Below, piece after piece: positions 12,884-25,655 of a stretch of 64,000 nucleotides of DNA (positions are counted from its first letter, which is position 1; the number at the start of each line of letters is the position of its first letter). Made by a program: the position numbers and the translations under genes. The notes under the pieces are model-generated. The model did no database searches, was not told the origin of the DNA, and worked only from the letters and a program-made list of their open reading frames with translations. This DNA is from Coniella vitis (Eukaryota > Ascomycota > Sordariomycetes > Diaporthales > Schizoparmaceae): positions 2,108,001 to 2,172,000 of the forward strand of contig WUJK01000009.1 of assembly GCA_011317545.1 (NCBI GenBank), in the 5' to 3' direction.

Positions 12884-14248
12884 AATGATTCGGGGCGGCG
12901 GCAACGGCGGCTGTAGGGGCGGAGAGTCAGAGGGAGAGGCCGAGGAGGAGGAAGAAGAGGAGGAGGAGGGCGCCGGCGAACGCGTAGGCGACCCTGACCA
13001 CAACAGATGCGCCACTTTGTCTGCTTAATTCTGCGAGCTGTGTCGGTAGGGCAGCGTCGGTTGACAAGTATGCAGATGGGTGCGATTGCTTGCAAGGCCG
13101 TGGACTCGTTGGGTTCAAAGCAGCAAGAGCGTGGCGAGGATGGCCTGACGCATGTGGGCAACATCATGGTAGGCTCTCGCCGAGTGCTGCCGTCATGGCC
13201 CCGGAGCTTGCGGCTGTCCCGCCGACTTAGTGCCCGGCTTACATAAGGCAGCATGTTCACATTTGCGCAAGCCTTCATGTCTTTATTGTCATGGTCGATA
13301 CAGGCCACGTCGCGTTGCTACTGCTATATTGTGTACTATGTATACACACCCACATAGTCATGTGAGCAGTTCATGTTGTTGGGGAGCTAGAAAATCACTT
13401 GCAAGGTTCTCACCGGCTGCAGAGAGCATCTGCAAGTCCGCCCGCGGAGCGTGACCTCCGGCGCCCGCGGAAAGTGGCCTGCCCAGTTGTTGGTTTTGAC
13501 GAGTACTGCACAGCTGAACTGTATCTGTTCTTGTGGGCCAAGGCCTGCTTGATCTCTATCGTGCCTGTCATTTATCCAGCATCCTCAAGTCCTTCTCAGT
13601 TGCCCGGAAGTGATATGCGCATACAGAGTACTGGCACTTGGAGTTTCTCTGGCTGTTCACAACTCGAGTACTGAAGTACCTATACTATGTACTATGTATC
13701 AATCAATACATACTTGAATACTTAGGTACTGTGGTACTCGGGTTCTTTAGCTATCGGACCGTACCGTCTTTGTGCGCTATCCTGCCACGATCTTATTGTG
13801 TATTGCTACCTGGGCATGTACTAGGTATACATTCGGACCTGCCCAGGATCCTTCGGCGGTACGCTACGGGGCAGGCGCTAGAAGGCGCTCGTCCAGGGCC
13901 TTTTCGCATCTGACATCCCAACTCCCAACTCTTTTCCTTGTCGGCAAGAAACCCATCTATTGTTCTGTATATATGTACTATACAATGCATAATCAACCGA
14001 GTCACTCTTTCATATAGCCTTTACCAGGTACATCCACCTTCTTTAATATCATCAAGCCTGCTCCGCCGTTCGTTCTTCGTTCGGCTCGACTTGCGACTGT
14101 GGACGAAACACCCGCGGGCCATTTGCCGATCTCGAGCAGTACCAACACAATCCGTCGTAGCGCGCGCTCTCCTTGCGCGCATATCACACCTGTATACATA
14201 GTATAGGCGACTTGACGGTCAATCCGTTGTACGAGACCCATATCCAAG
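12884..14248. other. Divergent intergenic region
   Basis: Separates the divergent Cid2-like and LCB-kinase genes and therefore holds both promoters. It contains TACATAGTA-type words at 13334, 13683, 13690 and 14195, the last one about 45 bases upstream of the kinase start. No coding sequence was seen. Confidence 0.5.
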
Positions 14249-16118
14249 ATGACAGAGCGCCTGCTTGACCAGGAACCGGCTGCCTCGGCCGGTAGGTCTG
14301 TGCTTAGCCTCGGCCACGATGTTTATCTCACAATCGACGGCGACTCGTTACTGGCCCAAGGTACACCAAGCTCCATTCCAGCGGCTGCCCATCGATGTTA
14401 CTGGTGAACACATAACGTGTATACTGACAATTGTCCAACGGCTCGCAGGAGTCAAGGTCAAGAATAAGAGCAAGAGCAGGTCGTGCATACCTTTTGGCGC
14501 AAGTAAGTCCACGCACCAAAGACCACCTGGGCAGCCCCAACGCTTAGCCCCTACAATCACGTTGTCGTGACTTTATGATGGATTCCAAGAAAGTGTTGCA
14601 AAAGCTAATGGGCCTCGTTCTGCTCCGTCACAGGCTCTTCCGAGAAGTCCAACGCGCCACAATCCATACCACTCTACAATATCCTCTGGGCTGAGCATTG
14701 TGAAGACGAACAAACCCTGACCATTGACTATGCCGAGACCTTGACCAAAGTGCGCCTGCGCGCTGCGAAACTGACTATCCGCACGGCACCGACATCTTCA
14801 GCGACCGATGACGAGAACCTCTATCCTCCAGCCGCGGCAATTGCAAAATGGGTCGATATATTAATGTCTCGCGCGTACGGCTCCGCACCACGCCAGAAAC
14901 GTGCCTATGTCTTGGTTAATCCGCACGCCGGACCAGGCGGTGCGCAACAGTACTGGGACCACGACGTCAAGCCCATCTTCGAGGCTGCCCGCTTGCCGTT
15001 GACCGTCCATACAACTACACACTCGGGAGAAGCACTGGGCCTCGTTCGTGAGCTGGATATTGACCAATTCGACATTGTGGTACCCTGCAGCGGCGATGGT
15101 CTGGCATACGAAATCTTTAACGGGCTTGCCAGCAGACCTGATTCGCAACGCGCCCTCAACACGCTTGCTGTCGCGCATATTCCCTGCGGCAGTGGCAATG
15201 CGCTAGCTTGTAATGTCTTTGGGACCAATAAGCCCTCGCTTGCTGCGCTGGCCATTGTCAAGGGCATGCCCACGCCCATAGATCTGGCCAGCATAACCCA
15301 GGGAGAGACTCGCACAATCTCCTTTCTCAGCCAGACACTTGGCGTTATGGCCGAGGCAGATCTCGCAACAGAGCACCTGCGTTGGATGGGGGAGGCACGC
15401 TTCTTTTATGGAGCCCTCACGCGGATTCTCAAAAAGAAGGAATATCCGTGCGACTTGTACGTCAAGATGGAGGTCGATCACAAACATGGGGTTCGGGAGC
15501 ACTACAAGCGGCACAGAGAGGGCAGCGCCACTGCTGGTGAGATTCCGTTCGCCAAGGACGCAGAGGGCGAGGCATCCACAGACAGTCCAGGTCTACCACC
15601 GCTCAAATATGGCACGATTCATGATAAACTTCCCGAAGATTGGGTCAAAGTCGACGCGGAAAAAATTGGCACTATATTTACGGGCAATGTAAGCTCTGGA
15701 CATCAATTGACATTGCGCAACTTGGTGTTGCAAACTGCTGACATATTCTCAGCTTGCCTACATGTCGTCCGACTCCCTCATGTTCAACGCCGCCTTGCTT
15801 AGCGACGGCTGTCTCGACGTGTACCTGATCGACGGCAACGTTCCTTATGCCAAAATCCCCGGCCTGCTCATGTCTCTTGATGACAACTCGTGGATGGACC
15901 ACCCGCTTATCCAATACTTCAAGGTGTCGGCGTACCGCATTGCGCCCAAATATCCCGAGGGCTACATCAGCATCGATGGCGAAAAGGTGCCCTTTGAGCC
16001 GTTCCAGGTTGAGGTACATCGAGGCTTGGGATTGGTGATTACCAAGAACGGTGGAATCGAGGCGCCTGGTCCAAAGAATTGGGATACGGTAACTGCGAGC
16101 CAGCGCATAATACCATAG
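14249..16118 (+). CDS. Sphingoid long-chain-base kinase (528 aa)
   Basis: Lcb4/Lcb5-type lipid kinase that phosphorylates long-chain bases (phytosphingosine, dihydrosphingosine) in sphingolipid turnover. Exons are 14249-14360, 14449-14502, 14634-15688 and 15753-16118. All junctions are in phase and add to 529 codons including the stop. The DAGK catalytic domain begins near residue 146, with the nucleotide-binding motifs NPHAGPGG (about 151-158), CSGDGLAYE (about 207-215) and PCGSGNALA (about 239-247). It ends in a C-terminal lobe with NLAYMSSDSLMFNAALLSD and an Asp-Gly-Asn loop. A basic N-terminal segment around residue 40-50 resembles the membrane/regulatory leader of fungal homologues. The tiny second exon (54 nt) is supported by strong splice sites but should be checked by transcripts. 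Confidence 0.9.
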
Positions 16119-16566
16119 GAGGACGCGGCAGACTCGTTCAGCCAAGGACGCGGCTTGTTGGTGGAATGTATATTGGCTCTTTGTATATACGTGTTGTCGT
16201 TTTGTGGGCTGAATCGGTGAGGCTGCTGTGTTGTGATACCAAACGATACCTAGGCTTAGCGGCAGAGAGCGAAGTCAGACAACGATTCTACAGAGCGGAC
16301 AATCTTGCTAATACCTTATTGAATATGATAGACGGATGCCGATGATGAGGTCGGGGTATCTATCACAAGATTTCATCATACCATGCCATGCGTTCGTTTC
16401 CCATGCCGCTTGAACCCGCCGTGAACGCCAACGCCATGCCTCCTGAAATGATGGGCCTTTTTTTCTTCTTCTTTTTTCTTTTTCATCCGATTGTATATCC
16501 TCTATTGACTGCGATGCAACGCCCGAGAAAAACAGTCACGGCCCACAGTCCTCTTACTTGAGAGTC
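16119..16566. other. Convergent 3' intergenic region
   Basis: Lies between the convergent LCB-kinase and rrp1 genes. It contains a T/C-rich stretch near 16456-16485 and no coding potential, so it is expected to be 3' UTR and terminators. Confidence 0.5.
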
Positions 16567-17705
16567 TTAGTCGCCCAAACCGCGCCACACATCTTCATCA
16601 CCGTCCTCCGACTCGGACTCCTCGGCTTCATTCCACGGCAGACGCTCATCGGCCAGCGCGTCTCTGGACCGTATCCGCACCTGGGTACTGCGCGTCTCGG
16701 CGCGCATAGCCTCAACAAGATCATTGATGCGTTGCAGGACCTCCCTGCCAGAAAGCGGCTCTCCCTCGGCAGCTGTCTTGTTTGTCGTTTTCTCGCCGTC
16801 CTGCTGTGCCTCCTCGTCATCACCTCCCTCCAGCATGCCCGCCTTCTCCGCCTCGTCGATCCAGATATCCAGAACGTGCAGCTTGAGACCCACAGGGACC
16901 ATCTTGGGCATCAGACCTTCCTCGTCCTCCTCGCGCCTACTCTCTTCCTCGGCGCGGAATGGCCAGTCGGCAAGCAGCTCGAGCACCTTGTCTGTCCTCT
17001 CTGCGTGCCAGCGTGGCACAGACTCGCTCTTCTTGTTCCTGCTGTCGCCCACGGGCTCGCCATTGGCAGCGCGCTTCTTGCCCGCTGCCGCACCCCCGGA
17101 CTTTCTCCGCGGCCCACCACCACCACCACTCTTGGCCGCGGCCTTGCCCGTCCCGTCTGCGCCCGCCGCATCCTCGGGCCTGCTCTGCGCCCAGACGAGA
17201 CTCACGCCCAGCACACGGCGCACCAGCAGCAGGAACTTTTCCATGCGCAGGACGTCGATGCCGGTGGTCCACTCGCGCGCCATGGTCGCCCAGAAGCCGC
17301 GCAGCCAGGGCGCCACGGCGGCCTGGGGGAGGACCCACACGAGCGCGGAGAGGTCGGCGCAGAGCTGCTGCTGCGGCAGGGGCCGGTCGCACATCCACAG
17401 CGCGTAAAAGAGGCCCTTCCAGAGCTTGAGGATGTCGAGGGTCGAGAGGGACGAGGAGATGTGTTTGGCGGAGAGGAAGGTGCGGAGCGAGGTGAGGGCT
17501 TGGTCGCGGAGTTTGCGGTCTAGTTTCGGGGGAAAAAAAAAAGGGGGGTTAACGTTAGAACGGGTATTGTTTCTGAGGTTTGTCTGGTCAAAAGTAATCG
17601 CTGGTGCGTATGGTGGGGACGGGGAAAGGAACTGCGAGGACGATGGAACGTACTACTAGATGCCATGTTCTTGATGAACGGCATGGGTTTGTCTTGGGAG
17701 GCCAT
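16567..17705 (-). CDS. rrp1: Ribosomal RNA processing protein Rrp1/Nop52 (334 aa)
   Basis: Nucleolar factor needed for processing of pre-rRNA in large-subunit (60S) assembly. Exon 1 (17705-17654) encodes the start MASQDKPMPFIKNMASS. A 134-nt intron with branch TCTAACG and acceptor TAG joins it to exon 2 (17519-16567), giving the Nop52 signature NRKLRDQALTSL, then DILKLWKGLFYALWMCDRPL at about residues 46-65. The middle holds a low-complexity Ala/Gly/Lys insert (likely disordered and nuclear-localising), followed by the LKLHVLDIWIDE helix and an acidic C-terminus. Length and domain order fit fungal Rrp1. It is convergent with the LCB-kinase gene. The start is chosen because the first exon is conserved and short first exons are typical here. 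Confidence 0.9.
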
Positions 17706-18943
17706 GGCGAGAGCTCGTGGCCAAGTACAGTGTCAATTAAGATATGCAAGATGCGCACTCTCGGGGATGACGGGGCGTCCTCTACGTGTTGTAGGGTTGA
17801 GGAATGGCACACGAGTTGGACCTGTCTGCTCTTGTCGCCAGTGAGTTTGCTGGAAGGCAGTCCGAGCCCCCGAGGTTTGTTCGGAGGTTTGGCGCGATAA
17901 GATACGGCAGAAAAAAAAAGTTTGGGCGGTGATGCAACGGGGACCCGGACGCTAGGCTCCTTGGGCACTGGTACTATTGCACGGGCAGACGGGCAAGGCC
18001 TGAAGTGCACAGGCCGGCAGGCTAGCGAGGGGGTCCTTTTAGGGGGCAGTTGGCTGGTTTCGTTAGTGCTGAAAGCCACCTGGGAAGGGGGAGCAGCGGT
18101 ATCATTAGGCTCGTCTGTGTGGCTCTAGTGGCGCTGGGTGGCCCAACGCTAGAAGGGTTTCTGGGGTTATGGGTTACCGTGAGATTGGAATACAGTCGGC
18201 AGCCAGCCACACCCGCGACGCAACGTTCACGCCCACAAGCTCATCAAGGGACTGTTATTTCTATGTGCACTGACGTCTGTTCTCGAGCTTCTTCAAAGCC
18301 AAGGGTGAGGCGCGCGAGCCCGGTACGTCTTTTCATTGCCAAGGCGCCTTTTGCCGAAAGTGCGTAGCCAAAAAAAAAAAAAAAAAATAAAAAAATTATC
18401 AAAACGTGGACTTGTCCCTGGGGCTAAAAGGCTGGGCAGGCGCGGTACATAGTATACAGATTAGGACCCCGAGTATCGCTGGGGCTGCTGTTGTAAATTT
18501 GTTGCAGTGCTGTGGGGGCCGCAGCGAGGCCCTGGATGAGTCCGCTTGGGTGCTGTGGATGTGCTGTAAGTTGGCCTGCTCCAGTGGCGTCTCTGGCTTG
18601 TGGGAGGCGCGCTTCTGGCAGGGTGACAGGGTGACTGACTACTATAGGCAGCTTTTGCTTGTCAAGGGACAGCTGCGCAGCCTTCCCCCACAAAACAACT
18701 CGGAGCCAACCGAACAGATACAATCGCGACAAGATACTGACGTGCACCTTCTCTGTTCCAAAAAAATATTTCCAATTTTTTTTTTCTGTTTCTACATCTA
18801 TTACTGCATCATGAGCAGATCGCGTACCTCATGGTGAGATGGGGAATATGGCGCCCTTAAATGACGCAAAAACGCAGACCGTGAACCACAACGCCCTTTT
18901 TCCCGCCCTGCTTCGCGAGCCCGTCCTTTTCCCGCGTCCCTCC
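17706..18943. other. Intergenic: rrp1 upstream region
   Basis: 1.2 kb between rrp1 and the 3' end of the MFS gene, both minus strand. It has an A-tract near 18370-18400, a T-tract near 18776-18785 and one TACATAGTA word at 18446. No gene was recognised. Confidence 0.5.
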
Positions 18944-20752
18944 TTAGAACTTGCGAGCCAGCTTGGACCTCGCGCGGATCTGGGGACCGAAGAAATACAG
19001 GATGTAGACCAGAGCAACCAGACCAAACGAGACGAAGCCCAACGTCGCCATGGCCCACTTGGTGCTCATGTTGTCAAACATGGCAATACCAGCGTGTGCG
19101 AAGCCGGCCGCAAGCAAGAAACTGGGGATCAAGAAGGCGGCCACGGCAGAGGCGGCGACATTGGGGTACGAGTCGGTCAGGTAGTTCAACATGGCCAGCC
19201 ACAGGAACGGGTCGCAGATACCCAGCAGACAGCCTGCCATCACGGGCGACCAGAAGCTGACGCTGCCGTCGTCGGTGAAGGCGAACCACAGCAGCGAGAT
19301 GGGGAAACCCCAGACACCGACCAGCGAGGTCAGGAAACGCGCCTCGGGGCGGTTGGTGCCGTGCTTGAGACGGTCGCGGCGGTACAGGTACGTCTGGATG
19401 GGCGTGATGCAGAACATGATAAAGACGCCCACGACAAAGTTGAGATAGGTCAAGTCGGCATCGATATAGCTGTAAGAAGAGTTGTCAGTTCGCTTGTTCC
19501 ATCTCATGCATGTTGCATGTCAAGGAAAAAAGGGGCCAAGTGCTTACGAGAGGCCGTTGTTGTACACAAAGACATCAAACACACCGTCCAGGTACAGGAA
19601 CAGCAGCCCATATGCAAAGCCGTTGTACAGACCGAGGAAGATGACAATGGGCTCCGTGACCATGATGCGCAGCGCCATGGTCGTGACAAAGCGCATCTCC
19701 TTGACAACGTCAATCTGCACCTCGGCCACGGCCACTTCGTCTGGGTTCTCCGACTGGTTCTTCTTGACAGCCTCCGCAATGACGATGCGTGGCAGCGTCT
19801 CGGGCAAGAAGCACATGCCGATAGCAAAGGCGGCGCCGAAGATGACGTTGATCCAAAAGATCCAAGGCAGGCCCATGTTGGCGTTGTCGGCGATCCACTC
19901 ACCGATCGGCGATCCGATACTGGGGCCCGTGTTGGCCGAAGCAACGAACAGAGCCATGGGCTGGCCAGCATTGTCCGAGTCGCCAAAGAGGTCGGCAATG
20001 GTGCCGGCGACGTTGCACAGGGCCACGCTACCGGCGGTGCCGCACAAGAATTGGAAGATAATCAACATGGGCAGGTTGATGGCCTTGGCACAACCAATGT
20101 TGAGGATCGCATAGCAGAGGATGGCCGCGACGTAGACCCATTTGCGTCCACCGATATCACTGCATGAAACACACCCCGCCACGGTCAGCAAATGCTCTGG
20201 TATATTGAAAAGGAAGGAGGAGTAAATTGAGGGATGACTAGGAGGTCGAAGAAGACGGAGGTTGAAGACGGGCACGAGTGGTTGTGGTTGCACAGTGGTG
20301 ATTGTGCCACATCGCACAGCGTCGAGGACCACCACGCGCCAGCCACGCGCGACCGAGAATCAGAGACATGGACTTAAAAAGACGGTCAAGACATACGAAA
20401 GAGGTCCCAGGAAGGCAGGCCCAATGGCTGTGCCAATGATGAACATGGACTGGCCCAGGGTGACAACCTGGGTGCTTCCACCAAACTCCTCCTGGACGAG
20501 GAATTCGGCGCTGACGTAGCTAGTCGTCGTGATGGTGACAAAGACCTGCAAGAGGCAGTACCAGAAGACGACGAACCACTTCTTGGTGGCGCTCCAGTGC
20601 ATCGGGTGGTGTTCGTCGGCCGTCTTGACGCGCTGCAGAGCGGCAAGGGTGGAGTCGGCCATTTCGCTGCTGTCGTCCGGGTTGTGCGCCACAGACTTCT
20701 CAACGTCGACCTGGTCCTTGGTCTCGAGGGGTTCCGTCATGGTCGTCGCCAT
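18944..20752 (-). CDS. MFS transporter, polyamine/drug exporter type (497 aa)
   Basis: Twelve-helix proton antiporter of the DHA1 family, closest in style to Tpo1-like polyamine and multidrug exporters of the plasma membrane. Exons 20752-20397, 20159-19548 and 19469-18944 join in phase (498 codons including the stop). The cytosolic N-terminus is about 75 residues. After TM2 the loop motif SDIGGRKWVY (family D-x-x-G-R-[KR]) appears exactly across the first splice junction, which supports the 237-nt intron. TM5-6 include ANTGPSIGSPIGEW (motif C type), and the end of the first half has FLPETLPR. The C-terminus is basic (RARSKLARKF). Intron 2 has CTGAC and TTACAG. Substrate cannot be told from sequence. 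The neighbours give no hint of a cluster. Confidence 0.88.
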
Positions 20753-23700
20753 CTTGTCGGGTGTGCTGTCTTGCGCGGCGGCAAGAACTGCTTCTTTCTT
20801 CGCCGTCGAGTTCCAAAGAGGGAAAGGTAGAGAAAGAAAAAGGGAACCTGGGGCGGTGACACGGCGCTCAGGTTGAGGAAGGGCTGCAGAGGCTCGACTC
20901 GACGCGGCTCGACCCAGCTCGGCTCGGCTTGATTCCGATCAGGGCTCGGTGGGAAGACGGGCGTCGCGTGACACGCGGTGGTGATCGTGGAGGAGGAGGA
21001 GGGGGGTTCAAGAAGAAGAAGAAGAAAAAAAGACGAGGGCAAGACATGATTCAGAGACGTCAAGAAGGGCCGGACAGGGCTCTAGTTTTTAATTGCCAAC
21101 TGCTCGACACTCATCAACCGTACATGCTATGTACTGTACGCACACACTCACCCGCGTGGGCAGGTACACACGGTACCTCGACGCCAAGCGACTCAGCGCA
21201 TCCTGGCCGCTGCTGGAGATGGGGGTCCTTATTCTGACCTCTGAAAGTCGAGAATTGGTGATCCACTCCACTCCAACCGATAAGGTCCCGATGGTGGGCA
21301 GGCTGGATGGTCAGCAGCAGATACTACGTACTATACATACTACTGGGAGTACTCGGTACCCTGCCAGGTTCTTGGGTACGTAGCAGCAGCCGCGGCAGGA
21401 CGACTCCAGCACAACGAGACCAACAAGAGGCAAATCGTACCATGCATAGCACAGGAGCAGGCTGATGCTTGGTTCCAGATCCGGCATCCAAAGGTGGGCC
21501 GTCCCAGCTCGACTGTTATCAGCCCGCCTCGCACTAAGAGGCGCAGAAGGCAAACATGTCCGCGCCGCCCGTATCGTCGCCCAGGCCCAGGCCACCAGAT
21601 ATCGGCTCTGGCCCAATACTATACTTGCATAGTATGTGCCTGAACTGCGTTGGGGGGGGGGGGGGGTTGCCAGGCGCCTCAGTAAAAAACTTGCGGCCGA
21701 AAAGACGCGCATTTGCACAAGACAAGGACAAATCCATTCGAGCTCTCGACACTAGGCCTGCAAGGCCGTTGAAAATTCGAAAATTTTCTTTCTCCTGGGT
21801 CGACAGTGATCCTTGCTAAACCGAATTAGGAGCGCACGCAGCTGGGTACATAGTACTGTCACGACTCTCTCTCTCTCTCTCTCCCCCTCTCAGCCGAACC
21901 CCTGACTGGCATGGCGTGCCATTGCTGCAGAGAGATAGCGGATCAGCCGCGCAGTGCATATGTGGGTAAGAACATAAGGAACGGGTGAGGAATGGGTGCC
22001 ATGCAATGCGAGCGCAAAATGTGCCCAATGCTGCTGCTGGACCGGGCGCCACTGGCCACACTGAGCCCATCCGCAAGTGTACTACAGCATAGTACGATGT
22101 AAGAGTACAAACACAGCAGTACCGTGTACGCGATAAGGCTCTTGGCTTTGTCTGGCTCTTCGGGCTCGTTGCTCGTTGCCCAGCATTTGCCCAGACAATG
22201 ACAGGCAGACCTGCCCTCTTGGCTCTCGAGGACAAAAGAAGGAATCGCTCCTCTGGCCAATGATAGGGGCGTCCAATGCCATCCCGACTATTCGACTTTC
22301 CACATTCGGCGCAGGGCCATTAGCACTCGCACCTTTATTCTCAGCCTTATACATGCATATTCAGGACACTGCATGCACGTCGCGGAGTGGGTGCGTTGTG
22401 CCGCAGTCCGTCCGCCCAAGACAGAGAGAGGGGTCTCGGTTGATTGCATCCACTGCGAACTGAGACGGGCGGCCTTTTCCCTGGCCATGTTCTTCGACTT
22501 CTGCCGCATGTTCGATCTATTCCCAGCACGCCCTTATGCTCTGCGCCCCCCCCCCCACCCTTTGAGACAAGCTGCTCTTTGCGGCAGTTTCCGGAAATGC
22601 GTGCCGGCGTCTCGTAAAGAAACCGGCGCAGCCGGGTGTCGCTGCCAAGTCCCTCACAAGGACAAGCCCTGGAGGGCGTGCCGACGGCTGTGCTCGCAAC
22701 AGAGGCAAGGGTGCACATGGTAGAAGTACTGTGTAAAAGGAGGGAGACGAGCCCCCCATTCGCTGGCAGCAGGATTGGACCCTTTGGACCGACCAGCCCA
22801 GCAGAAGCAAAAGTCCGCCCTCCACCGCTCATATCCGCCTTGCCAGCCCAGGCAAGCCAGGCGTCGTCTGCTTGTTAGCCTGTTGCAGCCACAAGGGCCG
22901 CCGCTGGCGTCACCGTCTGTGTGTGGCATTGCCGGGCGTTGTGTGTTATCTGGGGTATCATCAAAACCGGGGTTGAGGAGTTCTAATGACGAATTTCCAT
23001 CACAGGGCTGAATTGCTCACCCAGTCCCACCTCCAACACACCTCGATATCGCCGCCGAGGTCGAGGCCATCCGCACGACGACAGCCTAGTGTACTATGGC
23101 AGGACTTTGAAATATGTACATCCATTCACATAACCATACGGCCAACCTAGATACTCCGTACAGTATGGCCGTCTCGCTCCAATCTCCACTTCGTCCTGGA
23201 TTCGAATCTTCCGGATCAACACAGTTCCTGCCTACCGTGGCAAGTCAACACGTGAGTCTGTTCAAGGTTCTGGTACCGTGTACACAAACTAGCCTCGAGT
23301 TCTCGTCGCATGGCAGGTCTTGGGGGCCGAACGGCTCCCGAGGACGGCACGCAGATGAACTGGCAGGCTAGACAGCCTAGGCACTTCTTCGACCACGCCC
23401 TAGTGTCACGCTTGGGACAAGTTCAGGGCCGATTAGGACATAGTGCACGTTTCTGTGCCAGGGTCTACATGGTGGTAAGTTACGCGTACAGTAGTAAGGA
23501 TGGTGCAGATACGGAGATCGTGGAAACTGGACTGACCTATCAACGACGCAGACATAGCACATACAAAGCAACTGCCAAGGAGATAATTACGGAACCCACC
23601 TGCTGATGGTTGGAATCCACTGTCGAGGAATGGTGTTACCATGGGACGAGATGAAGGCGGTCTCGCATCTCGTCCGTCCCCTGGAAGAAAGCGTGTCCAT

Positions 23701-24100
23701 TATACGGTGGGCATGGCAGAGTGCCATCCAGGCACTGGCATCAGCTGAGAAACAAGTAGAACAGACGGTGGCGTCCCCATGAGACGGCAGCTGTGTTTTG
23801 TCCGGTGCTTGTTTCCGTCTTGACGAAACAATACTTGTGTAAGGGAATCCTCTTTTGCCGCTTCTTCACTGGCTGCTGCAGGTTTCCTCGGCCATATTAT
23901 TTGTTGGTCTTTTCTTGTGTAATTTTACTTTAAACTTTTCGGCCAACATCGTCCTGCATGATTGCAGATCCACATCTATTGGCTCTTCGCTAACAAGTAC
24001 CACCTCGGCCACGACTCGACGAGAGAAACACGAAACCCAACGGGCCGGGCCCGGAACGACGTATCCGTCCAAGCGTATACCACTACCAACATACGACGCG
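20753..24100. other. Gene-free divergent intergenic region
   Basis: 3.3 kb between the divergent MFS gene and the cyclo-ligase-family gene. Several open frames exist but none has a recognisable domain or plausible splicing. Features seen are a GAA/GA-rich stretch (20990-21035), G runs near 21652-21666, a (CT)n tract near 21866-21885 and a TACATAGTA word at 21847. Confidence 0.5.
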
Positions 24101-24167
24101 ATGTCACCTACTATGGTCCAGGGCCACCACGAAGGCAGCAAGGGCACAGGGGGCGGCGGCGGTGTCG

Positions 24168-24201
<34 letters not shown>

Positions 24202-25075
24202 GCAAGAACAACACCACCACCACCACCACCATCACCATCAGCAGCAGCAGCAGCAGCAGCCACACAAGGCCTCTGTCCGGTCCAAGGTCTGGGCCGAGCT
24301 GCGCAAGGTTGCTGTTGCCGACTCGCGCTTCCATTTTGACTTTTCTAGCTTCATTACCGACTTTGCGGGCTCGCAGGCAGCCAACGAGGCGCTGTTGGCG
24401 CACGATTGCTTCACGCGCGCCACGTGCGTCTTTATTACCCCGGACAATTGCCTCGAGTACCTGCGTGAGCGGGCGCTCGCGGCCGGGAAAAGGGTGCTTA
24501 TCACGACGTACGGCATCCGCCGCGGATTTTGGCTGCTTGATCCTGTCGAGATAAGCAGACAGGCAACGGGCAGCGGTGGTGGCGGCGGCGGCGGCGGCGG
24601 GAATGACTGCGGGAATGCACAAGGGAACGTGCACCCAGCGGTATGGAAGTACGCGGCCACGCTGGACGGCATGGAAAAGGTTGGGCGGCCCGTGGCGCTG
24701 CATGAGATCGCCGGCTTGAGGCTCGACGTTGGCCTTATGGTCACGGGCACGGGCGCTATCAATACCAAGGGAATCCGGTTCGGCAAGGGCCACGGCTTCT
24801 TTGACCTCGAGTGGGCGATGCTCTACTCGCTCGGCGTCGTGAGCACCGAGACGGCTACTGCGGCGGTTGTGCATGATTGCCAGGTGCTCGAGGAGGAGCT
24901 GGTGCCTGACGTCTTTGACACCGTGTGTGATTTGATTGTCACGCCCACACGGATCATGGAGGCGCATGTGGTGGGCAAGCCTACCTGCGGAATCTTGTGG
25001 GATCGCCTGGAGGTGGGCATGCTCCAAGACATTCCGCCGCTGCAGGAGCTGAGGGCTCTGTTGAAGGTTGGATAA
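24101..25075 (+). CDS. 5-formyltetrahydrofolate cyclo-ligase family protein with polyQ/polyH (324 aa)
   Basis: Contains a C-terminal MTHFS/MTHFSD-type fold from about residue 60 onward. Recognisable blocks are RVLITTYGIRRGFWLLDP, GAINTKGIRFGKGHGFFDLE (phosphate/substrate loop with the GKGHGFFDLE core) and a C-terminal VCDLIVTPTRIME. Authentic cyclo-ligases convert 5-formyl-THF to 5,10-methenyl-THF with ATP. MTHFSD-like relatives may instead be noncatalytic, so the reaction is not assured. The N-terminus is a Gly run followed by about ten Gln, a K/E break, about ten His and seven Gln, coded almost purely by CAG and CAC. A Gly tract (about residues 160-170) interrupts the domain. The frame stays open upstream to a TTG at 23855, but the first in-frame ATG is the one used. 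It is a single exon. Confidence 0.8.
24166..24260 (+). repeat. Coding CAG/CAC trinucleotide repeat
   Basis: Near-pure (CAG)n, then (CAC)n with a few CAT, then (CAG)n, read in frame as polyGln-polyHis-polyGln. The purity suggests recent slippage and length polymorphism. Confidence 0.93.
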
Positions 25076-25655
25076 CTAGTCTGGGATGCAAATAGAGTTT
25101 CCTTGTTTCGTCTGCTGTCAGACTCGGGAATACTGAGGTTTCTTCATACTGGGGCTGATGTGGTGCATGGGTATTTCCTTGGCGGTCCGTCATGATGCTA
25201 TTCTTTGTCGCCCAGAATCTCGGAGAAGCCATGAACACGAAACGACGTCTGCAGCTTTCTGTATCCCCCCCCCCTCTTCTTCAAAAGTCTCCACTTGTGC
25301 ATAGGCGGAAATTGTCCAACACTCAGCCTCATCGCTTCTGGAACGAGTGATACATGGTGTGTGCGAGAGAAATAAAATGAAGGTACGCTCTGATTGGATT
25401 CTTTTGCCATGACGCTTTGGACATCGACATCCCGATCATTTTACTTGCAAGGAGCGGAAGCTTAAAGTTATTCCAGCACGCACATGTTATGGTTTTTCCA
25501 AGGTTAAATCGCAAATTCGTCGCAGGACGCTGAAACAACCTCAAGACTTCTCAGCCTCAAGTGGCCTGAATTTATTACATAATAATGACTGCGCTTTCAT
25601 TTGAACGTGGGTTCAATGTCGAATCAAGAAAAAGCCTATCCGTCTGGTCATTTTA
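25076..25655. other. Convergent 3' intergenic region
   Basis: Between the cyclo-ligase-family gene and the thioesterase gene, which converge. No coding or structural feature was seen beyond a short C-tract near 25266. Confidence 0.5.

Noticed and set aside
16558..17523. 321-codon plus-strand open frame
   Set aside because: Antisense to rrp1 exon 2. No domain.
18839..20167. 442-codon plus-strand open frame
   Set aside because: It is antisense to the MFS exporter, whose exons, splice sites and transmembrane motifs are clear. The antisense protein has no hydrophobic or domain pattern.
23855..24100. Upstream extension of the cyclo-ligase-family frame with a hydrophobic segment (possible membrane anchor)
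   Set aside because: It begins at a TTG and contains no ATG. The added residues are unlike the family, so the first in-frame ATG was used. A spliced leader exon cannot be excluded.
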